Assembly: GCA_007361935.1 (NCBI GenBank)
Contig: CP041667.1
Span: 2,694,501-2,758,500, forward strand
Length of the DNA stretch: 64,000 nt
Source: Lachnospiraceae bacterium KGMB03038
GTDB taxonomy: Bacteria; Bacillota; Clostridia; Lachnospirales; Lachnospiraceae
Reading direction: 5' to 3'
Shown piece after piece: positions 43,574-52,430 of this stretch. Positions within the stretch are counted from its first letter, which is position 1, and each line of letters opens with the position of its first letter. A program made the translations under genes and the position numbers. The notes below the pieces were generated by a model. That model was not told the origin of the DNA. It was given only the letters and a program-made list of their open reading frames with translations, and did no database searches.

Positions 43574-44808
43574 TATCCTTCCTCCTTAAAGCGGTCCGGT
43601 TTGATCGGTTTGATACTCAATGCGCAGACTGCTCCCACCGCGGTACAGATCAGCCCAAACACCTGCAAAGGAATATAGCTTCCGGAGGATTCCATAAGAT
43701 TCAGTCCCACACTCGGAACAATCAGACTGGCCGGTACATATCCCAGCATTGCCGCGCCAAATACAGAACCGGAAGCTTTGGGGCCCCACTCTTCCATAGC
43801 GATGACCGCATTCGTGCTGGCTACTGCTCCAAAGCCAATTCCGATCAGCACAAAGGAAACGATCAAAAGCGCTGGATTTCCTCTAAACAGGATCAACCCG
43901 ATTCCGCCGGCGCTCATAATGATCCAGTGCGCGGCATATCCAAGTTTCCATCCCGTCTTATCTACCAATTGTCCAAATCCGATCCTTCCTATGATCGAAC
44001 AGATCGACACGATAGAGAGAATCGCGGTGGCCATTGTCTGCGAAAATCCGTTATCAAGTCCAAAGGTTACAAACAGCGAACTCATACACTGATAAAACGC
44101 CGGGTAAATCGCCATTGCGATCAGATGTGCCCAGAATGGCCAGGTGCGAATCGCCTGAGGCAGATAATAATTCCTTTGGTTCGAAGGAGTAACCGCTACT
44201 TTTTCCGGGTAAGGATTAAATCCTTCTGGTGCTTCCTTAAAAAGGAAGGAGCATACCAGGCAGATCGCTCCAAATACTACTGCCTCAATATAGAACACAT
44301 TAATGACTCCTACCGCGCCGATCAAAGCTGTGACCAAAGGCCCTACAAACGCTGACGAACCGCCCCACACTGCCAAGACACAAGCCATCATCAATCCTTT
44401 TCTGTCTGGGAACCATTGTCCGATGGCAAAAGTAACAACGCAATAGATAAATCCGGCAGACAGCCCCGCGATTCCGCTGTAGGTAACATACAGCAACTGT
44501 GGAGATGTAGCAAGTCCGCTGAGGAACAATCCTGCCATAAATCCGATCGTACCTGTTATCAACACTTTCTTGGTACCGATTTTATTTCTGAGCCATCCGC
44601 CCACAAAGCATCCTGCCGAATAAAACGCAGAGGCCGATGTTCCAACCAATGCCACAGACGTCAGGGACCAGCCATGCGCCTCCAAAAGAGGATTGACATA
44701 TACACTCCAGGAAAAAACTAAGCTGCCGCATAACATTAAGCATAATCCCATGACAAACATCAAGTTACGTCTCTTTAAATTCTGGCTTAATTCTGTACTC
44801 GTTCCCAT
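43573..44808 (-). CDS. MFS transporter (OFA-like)
   Basis: A 411-residue major facilitator with twelve predicted TM helices. The loop 2-3 motif 'GGWLRNKIGTKKVL' fits the G-x-L-x-D-R-x-G-R/K pattern, and the overall form resembles the oxalate/formate antiporter (OFA) group, which exchanges carboxylates. Lying between the two flavin reductase genes, it probably carries their substrate in, or exchanges substrate for product. The exact substrate is not deducible. Confidence 0.85.
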   Translation of the reverse strand: MGTSTELSQNLKRRNLMFVMGLCLMLCGSLVFSWSVYVNPLLEAHGWSLTSVALVGTSASAFYSAGCFVGGWLRNKIGTKKVLITGTIGFMAGLFLSGLATSPQLLYVTYSGIAGLSAGFIYCVVTFAIGQWFPDRKGLMMACVLAVWGGSSAFVGPLVTALIGAVGVINVFYIEAVVFGAICLVCSFLFKEAPEGFNPYPEKVAVTPSNQRNYYLPQAIRTWPFWAHLIAMAIYPAFYQCMSSLFVTFGLDNGFSQTMATAILSIVSICSIIGRIGFGQLVDKTGWKLGYAAHWIIMSAGGIGLILFRGNPALLIVSFVLIGIGFGAVASTNAVIAMEEWGPKASGSVFGAAMLGYVPASLIVPSVGLNLMESSGSYIPLQVFGLICTAVGAVCALSIKPIKPDRFKEEG

Positions 44809-44820
44809 ACTCTCTTCTCC

Positions 44821-46809
44821 TTATATTTTTCTCGCCACCTCATAGGCTGAAGCGACTGCTGTATAAATATTTCCTATCCGGTTCTCATCTCCTACCGCAT
44901 AGATTTCGATTCCCTCTCCGATCAGTTCCTGGACAAAAGAAGGCAGCGGGCGAAGACCTATTGACATCAGAACATTATCCGCTTCAAGTACTTGGTTTTC
45001 TCCGCCTCCCGTGCTGGGCGCGACCACCGCTCCCACATCATTGATCCCTACGATTTTATAATTTACCAATGTCTTAACATGATAGTGTTTGATCAAATCC
45101 GGGATCATCTGGGCTACCATGACAGGAATCATCTTGCTGGCTGCTAATACCGCCGGCGCCGTTTCCACGATCGTCACTTCCCTGCCCTGCATCGCCAGGT
45201 CAATGGCTGTCTCGCATCCAACCAGCCCGCCGCCTACGACAATGACTTTTTTCCCAAGTTCTACTTTCCCGTTCAGCGCATCCACTCCAGAACAGCATTT
45301 TGCATGATCAATGCCTTCGATCCTTGGCATGATAGGTTTGGAACCAATTGCGTTGATTACAACATCAGGATGTAATTCTTTTATTTTTTCCGCTGTCATT
45401 TCTGCCTGGTATACCACTGGAATCTCAAGGTCTGTGATCTCTCCTTTATACCACTCCAGGAGTTGTTTGATCTCTTTCTTGAATTCATGAGCTCCGGCCG
45501 GGATCAACAGTCCTCCCAGACAGTCTGTTTTCTCGTAGATTGTGACATCGTGCCCTTTCATTTTCAGGACACGGGCCGCTTCCATTCCCGCGATTCCTCC
45601 GCCTATAACAGCAACCTTCTTAGGAGCCAATGCTTTCTCCAGATGATAATTAATTTCTTTTTGCAGGGTCGGGTTCACCGCACACGCCACATGTTCGCCG
45701 GAGCGGAGTTTCCCCATGCATCCTACCAGACACCCGATACACGGCCTGATTTTATCCGGCTTTCCCATTTCCAGCTTCTTCACATAATAGGGATCTGCCA
45801 ATGACTGACGTCCCAGAACCACTCCATCAATCTGCTTCTTCGCAACAGCTTCTTCCGTCATATAAGGATCGTTCATTCGAGATCCGCAGTACACTGGAAT
45901 ATTGACCGCTTCCTTTACCTTCTCCGCCAGAGGAATCACATGGCCCTGCGGCATATACATAGGCGGGCAGGCGTAGTAGAAGGAATCATACATTCCCACG
46001 TCCACATTCAGAAGATCATAACCGTAGGATTCCAGCAGCTTAGCAATACGGATTCCCTCTTCCTGAGTCCTTCCAGCGTCTTCTTCTCCGGTAAAATTCG
46101 TCTTATTCAGACCGGAAATATAACTCTTCAGTCCCAGTCGGATGCTGACAAGAAAATCCTGTCCGCAGACCTGCTTGACCCCCTCCACCAGTTCTTTGCA
46201 TATGCGGAGACGGTTCTCTAAACTTCCCCCATATTCATCGGTTCTCCGGTTTGTAATCGCCAAGGCGAACTGATCCAGCAGATATCCCCAGTGCAGCGCA
46301 TGCATCTCAACTCCTACAAATCCGGAATCTTTCATCAATTTCGCCGCCTGAATCACACTGTCTCTCTTAATTTTGATCTGTTCATTGGTAAGTTCCTCTG
46401 AAAAACACCCCGGCATCCCAAAGACTTCATTGCGGGAACATGAGTATAGGCCTGCTCTGTTTCTTCCCAGTCCCAAAGAGACCTGCTGTATGATCTTCAT
46501 ATCATAAAACGATGCCCGCTCATTCAGACGAAGAGCCATCTTCTGGAAATCCGCCTGATGATTCATAAAATGAGTTGCCTGGTCACAAGGATCAACCTTG
46601 GTATCTGGCTGCAGGCAGCCGGCGAAAAATAAGCCAAAGCCGCCTCTTGCGCGTTCCAGAATATATTCAATCCCTTTATCACTGTATTCGCCGTACGCGC
46701 CCTTTTGATTCCCATAAGCTCCTCCCATAGGAGAAACAGCAAAACGGTTCTTAAATGTCACTTTTCCGATTGTGATCGGACTAAGTAAATGTTTAAATTG
46801 ATTGCTCAT
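44821..46809 (-). CDS. OYE-family 2-enoate reductase-like enzyme
   Basis: A protein of about 662 residues of the same architecture as its neighbour: FMN barrel from 'ITIGKVTFKNRFAVSPMGG', Fe-S cysteines 357, 360, 364 and 376 ('CIGCLVGCMGKL...ACAVNP'), then an FAD/NAD(P)H domain ('VIGGGIAGMEAARVL', 'VIVVGGGLVGCETAIDL'). The active-site stretch 'MHALHWGYLLDQFALAITNRRTDEYGG' is closer to clostridial 2-enoate reductases (cinnamate-type) than to FadH. It is the first gene of the operon and divergent from a LysR gene. The start at ATG 46809 follows AAAGGA; an ATG six codons earlier is weaker. Confidence 0.87.
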   Translation of the reverse strand: MSNQFKHLLSPITIGKVTFKNRFAVSPMGGAYGNQKGAYGEYSDKGIEYILERARGGFGLFFAGCLQPDTKVDPCDQATHFMNHQADFQKMALRLNERASFYDMKIIQQVSLGLGRNRAGLYSCSRNEVFGMPGCFSEELTNEQIKIKRDSVIQAAKLMKDSGFVGVEMHALHWGYLLDQFALAITNRRTDEYGGSLENRLRICKELVEGVKQVCGQDFLVSIRLGLKSYISGLNKTNFTGEEDAGRTQEEGIRIAKLLESYGYDLLNVDVGMYDSFYYACPPMYMPQGHVIPLAEKVKEAVNIPVYCGSRMNDPYMTEEAVAKKQIDGVVLGRQSLADPYYVKKLEMGKPDKIRPCIGCLVGCMGKLRSGEHVACAVNPTLQKEINYHLEKALAPKKVAVIGGGIAGMEAARVLKMKGHDVTIYEKTDCLGGLLIPAGAHEFKKEIKQLLEWYKGEITDLEIPVVYQAEMTAEKIKELHPDVVINAIGSKPIMPRIEGIDHAKCCSGVDALNGKVELGKKVIVVGGGLVGCETAIDLAMQGREVTIVETAPAVLAASKMIPVMVAQMIPDLIKHYHVKTLVNYKIVGINDVGAVVAPSTGGGENQVLEADNVLMSIGLRPLPSFVQELIGEGIEIYAVGDENRIGNIYTAVASAYEVARKI

Positions 46810-46825
46810 TTTAATTCCTTTCTCC

Positions 46826-46877
46826 AATTTTACAACATTGTTAAATTCTTGATTTTTCTCTTTATGTATCGTATAAT
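46826..46877 (+). promoter_or_regulatory. LysR gene promoter and LysR-type operator
   Basis: TTGATT (46849-46854) and TATAAT (46872-46877) with a 17-base spacer form a strong promoter for the rightward LysR gene. Just upstream is an interrupted dyad, TTTTACAA-CA-TTGTTAAA (about 46828-46845), of the T-N11-A form bound by LysR proteins. It lies between the two divergent starts and could control both. Confidence 0.6.
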
Positions 46878-46910
46878 TTAGACATATTTTTATGTGTGAG
46901 GAGTGATATG

Positions 46911-47840
46911 ATGCAGGAAGATTTTAACATTACCGTCCTCAAATATTTTCTGACTGTGGCTGAAACAAGATCCATCACGAAAGCCGCAAATGAGTTATTC
47001 ATTACGCAGCCTACACTCAGCCGCCAGCTCTGCCATTTGGAAGACCAATTGGGAACTTCCCTTTTCATCCGCAAAAAACATGGAGTGGAACTGACCGCCG
47101 ATGGCGTTTTGTTCCTGGAAGAATGCCGGAAATTTTTCCAGACCTATGAAACTTTTAAAACCGCTTCTTCTTCTCTACATAAGCAGGGGCTTTTAGGATC
47201 GATTTCCGTCGCCTACCAGAAATCAGCCCGATCGTATCTTGCCGCCATCAACAAGCATTTTTTGTCAAAAAACCCAAACGTTCATATCAATTGCCTTACT
47301 TCTACAAATATCCCTAAAAATTTCGTGGATATTTTATTGAACGGAGAGGCAGACTGTGTTTATCTGTACTCCCATGAACTTAGAGATACAGACAAGCAGG
47401 CCATTGATTCTGTCAACATCTGTCGGCTTAAGTTTGGCGTTCTGCTTTCTGTTTCCAACCCTCTGGCTTCCAAAGATCATATTTTTGTAAAGGATCTGGT
47501 AGACCAGCAGTTTGTACTTCCCAGCCGAATCATTTCTCCGGTCAAGATTGAAGAAGTCTTTAACGCCTGCCGGATTAACGGCTTTACTCCAAATATCGCA
47601 GAGTATATTGACGGGGTGGAAAATATTATGGTCAACATCGAGTCTTATGGCACGATCTCGATCATGCCGGAATATGTCTATCATTTTAGTTCCAATGATG
47701 ATATTGTTTTCCGCATTCTGGAGGATTACCCTTATCAGTATGAGATCTGCCTTGCCGCCCTCAACACGAATCCTAATCCGGCTGTCTATCATTATTTAGA
47801 GTCAGTTCGCGCCATGGATCTTTCGGATCTTGCCAGTTAA
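46911..47840 (+). CDS. LysR-family regulator of the reductase operon
   Basis: A 309-residue LysR protein: HTH 'FLTVAETRSITKAANELFITQPTLSRQLCHLEDQL' near the N-terminus and an effector domain. ATG 46911 is 7 nt after GAGGAG; ATG 46908 and GTG 46896 are other options. It is divergent from the enoate reductase operon and lies between that operon and the aldehyde dehydrogenase/Ptb/Buk operon, so it may control either or both. Its stop overlaps the convergent kinase gene by 4 bases. The effector is probably an unsaturated acid or similar, by inference. Confidence 0.88.
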   Translation: MQEDFNITVLKYFLTVAETRSITKAANELFITQPTLSRQLCHLEDQLGTSLFIRKKHGVELTADGVLFLEECRKFFQTYETFKTASSSLHKQGLLGSISVAYQKSARSYLAAINKHFLSKNPNVHINCLTSTNIPKNFVDILLNGEADCVYLYSHELRDTDKQAIDSVNICRLKFGVLLSVSNPLASKDHIFVKDLVDQQFVLPSRIISPVKIEEVFNACRINGFTPNIAEYIDGVENIMVNIESYGTISIMPEYVYHFSSNDDIVFRILEDYPYQYEICLAALNTNPNPAVYHYLESVRAMDLSDLAS

Positions 47841-48961
47841 AGCGTAATCGGCTGGATATGTCCTTTTTCTCCGGAGTAGACTGCCGGCTTCTCCTGCCCA
47901 GATAGTACCCGGTAGGCCCCTAGGGCCAAGGCTTCATTCTCAAATTCTCCGGGATAGCGATAGATTGGAGCAATTTTTTTCACTCGCTCTTCTATGAGCG
48001 CCACCAATCTATCCGACCGGGACATACCACCGGTGATCGCGATCGCATCCACGTTTCCACATAATGTGGCAAAGCAGGCCCCCACTTCCCGGCTGATCTG
48101 ATAGGCCATAGCTTTCAGGATCAATTCTGCCTGTTCATCTCCTGCATCGATTCGTTTCTCCACCTCCCGCAGGTCATCAATTCCCAAGTAGGCTTTCATA
48201 CCTCCTTCATATTTCAACATCCGGTATACCTCTTTTTCCGTATATTTTCCGCTGTAGCATACATGCATCAACTGCCCGGTGGGAAGGGTTCCGGAACGGT
48301 TGGGGGTAAATGGGCCATCTCCATCTCCACTGGAATCATTTACATCTATGATCCGTCCTTTTTCATGTGCTCCGATCGAAACACCGGAACCCGCATGGAC
48401 CACTATGATGTTCATATCTTCATATTGTTTTCCTTGTTCACTGGCTGCCTTTCTGGCCACCGCCCTTTGGTTCAGCGCATGGAACGCCGCCCGTTTAGGG
48501 AAAAGTGGATGTCCCGTGACCAACGCTTCTGGAAGAAACTGATTAATAGACGAGGGATCCGTCGCATAACTTGGCTTTTTCTCTTTTAAGTCCTTCTGGA
48601 GTAAGTCTACTAATGCCATAGTCAGTCTTGTAGCATGGACTGGTGTTCTGTCTGGTTCATACAGTTCATCGATATGTTCTCTTAGTTTTCCATCTACCAG
48701 AAAGGTTCCTCCATCTCCACCGTAGAACATTCCTCCCAGTCGCACTGCATAAGCGTCAATATCTTCTACGCTAAGCCCCTGTTTATGGAGCCACTCTAAA
48801 ATCTGCTCTGTTCTCAGCTCTACCTGTTCCTTACTTGTAGAACTTCTGTCATTCTCCTGTTCTGAGTAATCAATGGTTTCATTTTTGATCATCTTGTCGT
48901 CTTCATATATTGAAACTTTTGAAGATGTACCCCCAAAATTCAGCACTAAAATCCGATTCAT
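47837..48961 (-). CDS. buk: Butyrate kinase-family acyl kinase
   Basis: A 374-residue acetate/propionate/butyrate kinase-type enzyme that makes ATP from an acyl phosphate. ASKHA motifs are visible: phosphate-1 'VLNFGGTSSKVSIYEDD', 'VVHAGSGVSIGAHEKGRIIDVN', 'GDGPFTPNRSG', adenosine 'AIAITGGMSRSDRLVALI'. It matches butyrate kinase rather than acetate kinase in length and N-terminus. It follows the phosphotransacylase gene by 10 bases. Substrates could be butyrate, branched-chain or another acyl phosphate. Confidence 0.9.
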   Translation of the reverse strand: MNRILVLNFGGTSSKVSIYEDDKMIKNETIDYSEQENDRSSTSKEQVELRTEQILEWLHKQGLSVEDIDAYAVRLGGMFYGGDGGTFLVDGKLREHIDELYEPDRTPVHATRLTMALVDLLQKDLKEKKPSYATDPSSINQFLPEALVTGHPLFPKRAAFHALNQRAVARKAASEQGKQYEDMNIIVVHAGSGVSIGAHEKGRIIDVNDSSGDGDGPFTPNRSGTLPTGQLMHVCYSGKYTEKEVYRMLKYEGGMKAYLGIDDLREVEKRIDAGDEQAELILKAMAYQISREVGACFATLCGNVDAIAITGGMSRSDRLVALIEERVKKIAPIYRYPGEFENEALALGAYRVLSGQEKPAVYSGEKGHIQPITL

Positions 48962-48971
48962 CCTGCCCTCC

Positions 48972-49883
48972 TTACTCTTTTGCTGCCACGGACGCCACTG
49001 CCAGGGAAGTATACTTCTGTTCCACAGTCGCTACACGGGACGTTACTGATATCGGAACTCCTGCTCCTGCCACCATTCCCACACTTATCGCCCCTCCAAA
49101 CATAGTCAGCGCCTTTGCCAGCAAATTACCCGCCGCAAGATTTGGCGCCAGCAACACATCCACATCACCTGCTACCGGGCTTTCAAAGTGCTTCTCCTTT
49201 GCCACTTCAGCATTTAAGGCAATATCCAGCGAAATAGGCCCTTCTACGATACAGCCTTTGATTTCCCCACTTAGGTTCATCTGTTTAAGTTCATTTGCCT
49301 CTACTGTTTCCGTGATTTTAGGGCTGATATTTTCCGCTGCGCAAAGAACTCCTATTTTAATATCTTCTCCATACCCCATTCCGCGGAGTGTTTCCGTGAT
49401 CAACCGAATCTGTTCTTTTTTCTGTTCCAGTGTCGGATACGGCAGAATTGCTCCGTCAGAAAGTACTACGAGCTTGTGATATCCCGGAATCTGGAAAAAC
49501 GAAATCTGTGTAATCAGTTTTCCATGAGGCAGGCCTGTCTCTTTATTCAGAACCGCTTTCAATAGAGACGCTGTATTAACCCTTCCTTTCATCAGGAAAT
49601 CCGCTTCTCCCCGCCTAACAAGCTGTACCGCTTCATAACAGATACTGGTTTCATCTGACATATCGATAATACGGTATTTTTCCGCAGGTTCATGGAACTC
49701 CTCCAAAATATCCGTGATTTTTGCCTGGTTCCCTATAAAAATCGGATCCGCAAAACCGTCTCTTTTTGCCATAAGTCCCGCTGTGATCACATGATGATAA
49801 TCTGCTCCGGCGATGGCTACTTTCTTTGCCCTTTTCCTTTCATTGGCTAATTTCATAATGTCTGATAGTTTTTCAAAATGCAT
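48972..49883 (-). CDS. ptb: Phosphate butyryltransferase-family enzyme
   Basis: A 303-residue phosphotransacylase converting an acyl-CoA to an acyl phosphate. Family marks are 'KKVAIAGADYHHVITAG', 'ADFLMKGRVNTASLLKAVLNKETGL', 'VLSDGAILPYPTLEQK' and the C-terminal 'ALTMFGGAISVGMVAGAGVPISVTSR'. It lies between the CoA-acylating aldehyde dehydrogenase (29 bases upstream) and the butyrate kinase, completing an aldehyde to acid route with one ATP. The acyl group cannot be fixed from sequence. Confidence 0.9.
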   Translation of the reverse strand: MHFEKLSDIMKLANERKRAKKVAIAGADYHHVITAGLMAKRDGFADPIFIGNQAKITDILEEFHEPAEKYRIIDMSDETSICYEAVQLVRRGEADFLMKGRVNTASLLKAVLNKETGLPHGKLITQISFFQIPGYHKLVVLSDGAILPYPTLEQKKEQIRLITETLRGMGYGEDIKIGVLCAAENISPKITETVEANELKQMNLSGEIKGCIVEGPISLDIALNAEVAKEKHFESPVAGDVDVLLAPNLAAGNLLAKALTMFGGAISVGMVAGAGVPISVTSRVATVEQKYTSLAVASVAAKE

Positions 49884-49912
49884 ACTAGTCTCCTTCTATG
49901 CCTGCCGGTATC

Positions 49913-51322
49913 TCAGTCTTCTTCGCCCCAGATTTCCTCATAGGTAAGTTCTTCCCTTTCCTTCTTGACTGTGTAATACATTCTTGTATAGTTCAAGAGA
50001 TACTCAAAAGTCAGATTCTGGTCAAAAGAACTGCCTCCCCAAAAACCACATCCTAAAGTTGAAGTGGCTACAAAACCATTATCAAAACTTCCGCCTCCAA
50101 TGATCTTGTTGCTGTTATTTACAATCAGTCTGCACACCGGCAATTCTTCTCCCGCGTAAATTTGTTTCTGCTCATCATCTGTATAGATATCGCTGGAGTG
50201 TCCTGCTCCTTCCATGAGAAGGTTCGCTTTTGCGACTGCCACAGCTTCCTCCCAGACTCCTTCATAAGTAATCACCCGAGTGACCGGGCAAAGGATTTCT
50301 CTGCACATCAACTCCTCGGTTCCATATTTCTCAATGGGAGCCACAATGATATGCTTATCTGCCGGGACGTCAAGGCCAAGCTCTTTTCCCATCTCTTGAG
50401 CGCTAAGTCCAACAATCTTTCGATCTAGTATATAATCCTGCGTCTTCTCGTTATAAACGAAAATTGTGTCCCGCAGCTTATTAACCATATCCGGATCTTC
50501 GATAACATAAGCTCCACTTCGGTCAAAAGCCTTCATCAGCTTTTCCTTCGCGCTCTTAGGAACGATCACCGTCTGTTCTCCTGTACAAGGGATCCCATTA
50601 TCGTAAGATCTGTTTGCCACAATCCGGGATGTGATCACGTCAAACTCTCTCTCCATCCCTTCATCTATGACCACCTGGCAGTTTCCCTGTCCAACACCCA
50701 GCGCTGGGTTCCCGCTGGAATAAGCCGCTTTGACCATACCTGGGCCTCCTGTGGCCACGACAACATCCACTTTCTTGATCAGTTCCTGAGTCATTTCAAT
50801 CGAAGGTTCTTCTAATACCTGAATTAAATCTGCCGGCGCCCCTGCTTGAGAAATCGCCTCTCTTAGCAGCTTACAGCAGTGGAGTGATACCTTCTTCGCT
50901 TTTGGATGAGGACAAAAAATAACTGCATTTCCTCCTTTTAACGCCTGCATTCCATTTCCTCCCATTGCGGAAGTAGGATTTGTACTCGGCATGATCGCCC
51001 CAACAATCCCAATCGGTTTAGCTATTTTCAAGATACAATCCTGGTCTAGCTTTCCTTTTTCCCAACCTACAACTCCTTTGGATTTTTTCCCTTTCATGTA
51101 ATACCAGGCATTTCCCATCAGGTTCCTCTGTTTACGGATTTTGGACTCCACAACTCCCATACCCGTTTCTTCCACTGCTTCTTTTGCAAACATTTCCGCA
51201 TTATCATATACCGTCTTTGCGCAAATCCTGGTAATTTTGTCATATTCTGCTTGAGAAAAGTCTGCATATACCTTCTGGGCTTTTCTGGCTTTCTTAATCA
51301 ATTCATCAACATATGATCCCAT
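49913..51322 (-). CDS. CoA-acylating aldehyde dehydrogenase
   Basis: A 469-residue NAD(P)-dependent aldehyde dehydrogenase that forms an acyl-CoA. Catalytic Cys246 lies in 'YDNGIPCTGEQTVI'. The Rossmann part has 'PIGIVGAIMPSTNPTSAM' and 'VATGGPGMVKAAYSSG'. It is related to EutE/PduP and to sulfoacetaldehyde dehydrogenase (SauS-like); without a microcompartment targeting tail, a cytosolic role is likely. It is the first gene of the operon with ptb and buk. AGGAGG precedes the ATG and a 14-bp palindromic operator lies 26 bases upstream. Confidence 0.9.
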   Translation of the reverse strand: MGSYVDELIKKARKAQKVYADFSQAEYDKITRICAKTVYDNAEMFAKEAVEETGMGVVESKIRKQRNLMGNAWYYMKGKKSKGVVGWEKGKLDQDCILKIAKPIGIVGAIMPSTNPTSAMGGNGMQALKGGNAVIFCPHPKAKKVSLHCCKLLREAISQAGAPADLIQVLEEPSIEMTQELIKKVDVVVATGGPGMVKAAYSSGNPALGVGQGNCQVVIDEGMEREFDVITSRIVANRSYDNGIPCTGEQTVIVPKSAKEKLMKAFDRSGAYVIEDPDMVNKLRDTIFVYNEKTQDYILDRKIVGLSAQEMGKELGLDVPADKHIIVAPIEKYGTEELMCREILCPVTRVITYEGVWEEAVAVAKANLLMEGAGHSSDIYTDDEQKQIYAGEELPVCRLIVNNSNKIIGGGSFDNGFVATSTLGCGFWGGSSFDQNLTFEYLLNYTRMYYTVKKEREELTYEEIWGEED

Positions 51323-51347
51323 TTTTACACCTCCTTGTTTTTTATCT

Positions 51348-51361
51348 TGTTTACGTAAACA
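51348..51361 (-). promoter_or_regulatory. 14-bp palindromic operator before the aldehyde dehydrogenase
   Basis: TGTTTACGTAAACA is a perfect palindrome with a central CG, like sites of LacI/GalR-family proteins including CcpA cre boxes. On the minus strand a TATGCTAGAAT extended -10 lies just upstream of it (about 51386-51396), so a bound repressor would block early transcription. Confidence 0.55.
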
Positions 51362-51465
51362 TATTTCTTCTTGATTTCAGCCTAATTCTAGCATAGTTTT
51401 TTTATTGTCACGAAATGCTTAAATAAAATATGAATTGTCAAAAATATTCACAATTAGAATATCTT

Positions 51466-51507
51466 AATTAGGGCCGGGGGATTTTTAAAAATCCCCCGGC
51501 CCTAATT
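51466..51507. repeat. 42-bp perfect palindrome (REP-like copy 2)
   Basis: Half-site AATTAGGGCCGGGGG plus ATTTTT, nearly identical to the copies at 13481 and 63530. Its right flank, TTGAAATTGCCCTGTCCCT, matches that of the 63530 copy. It sits in the 401-base gap between the divergent aldehyde dehydrogenase and zinc-ribbon genes; the rest of that gap is AT-rich promoter sequence. Confidence 0.85.
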
Positions 51508-51723
51508 GAAATTGCCCTGTCCCTTTTTATCATGTCCTCCACCAATATTTCATACCATTTTGTCACCTGTTGTTTCCTTCCGTTCTATGTTCATAAACAT
51601 TCACTTTGAATCTGTTCTATATTTCCAGCACTGACAAGCCGTAATTCTATGTAAAATCTATAGCCATCCCTATGGTTTTGTGGTATGATACCAGTGATGA
51701 TCAAACAATGAGGAGGAGATATC

Positions 51724-52296
51724 ATGAAATATTGTACAAAGTGCGGCGCTGTCTGCCCAGACAATGCCCAGTTCTGTCCAGAGTGCGGCTCTCCGCTGCC
51801 GGAAGGGTCTGCTTCACAGTCTCACGCAGATAACATGAATGGCGGCCAGGCAAACACCAATGGACAATACAGCTACGGTAGCGGCCAGAACTACCAGGGA
51901 CAGCCAAATAACAATTACGGAGGACCGGTTTACCAGAATCCAGGATTTCAACAAAATTTTGGAATCACTCCCAGAAGCATCCCTGTAGCGATCATTCTTT
52001 CAATCGTTACCTGCGGAATCTATGCAATCTACTGGATGATCAAGATCAATGATGAGGTAAATCAGCTCTCCGGAGAATATCAGGCAACTTCCGGCGGTAT
52101 GGTTTTCCTGTTTACTCTGATCACCTGCGGAATCTACGGCTGGTACTGGCTCTATAAAATGGGCGACCGCTGTGACCGGATCAAAGGCGTCAACGGAAGC
52201 TCCAATGTCCTTTATCTGATCCTGGGTATCTTCGGACTAAGTATCGTCAGCTACTGTCTGATCCAGGATACCATCAACAAAAAAGTACAGGGATAG
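51724..52296 (+). CDS. Zinc-ribbon DUF4234 membrane protein
   Basis: A 190-residue protein: zinc ribbon at the N-terminus (CTKCGAVCPDNAQFCPECG, residues 4-22), a Gly/Asn/Gln-rich linker (about 30-75), and a DUF4234 membrane part with repeated 'ITCGIY(A/G)WYW' style helices (residues 85-110, 128-145, 160-180). Function of the family is unknown. GAGGAGG lies 7 nt before the ATG. It stands alone and ends at a strong terminator. Confidence 0.8.
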   Translation: MKYCTKCGAVCPDNAQFCPECGSPLPEGSASQSHADNMNGGQANTNGQYSYGSGQNYQGQPNNNYGGPVYQNPGFQQNFGITPRSIPVAIILSIVTCGIYAIYWMIKINDEVNQLSGEYQATSGGMVFLFTLITCGIYGWYWLYKMGDRCDRIKGVNGSSNVLYLILGIFGLSIVSYCLIQDTINKKVQG

Positions 52297-52321
52297 CCTT
52301 AATACATAAGTCAAGCGAAAG

Positions 52322-52367
52322 CAAGAGGGGAACCCAGATACCATTTGGGTACACCCCTCTTTTCATT
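52322..52367 (+). terminator. Terminator after the DUF4234 gene
   Basis: AAGAGGGG pairs with CCCCTCTT and an inner AACCCA with TGGGT; TTTTCATTTT follows on the plus strand. Confidence 0.78.
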
Positions 52368-52386
52368 TTGGTACACCGTAAAATTA

Positions 52387-52429
52387 AATTTGGGACGTAG
52401 TAAAATTGCATTTTACTACGTCCCAAATT
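52387..52429. repeat. 43-bp inverted repeat ending dapL (REP-like)
   Basis: A perfect 19-bp stem (AATTTGGGACGTAGTAAAA, loop TTGCA) directly beside the dapL stop. It shares the AATT-GGGAC outer arms with the other palindromes here but has a different core. It could also end dapL transcription. Confidence 0.8.
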
Positions 52430-52430
52430 A

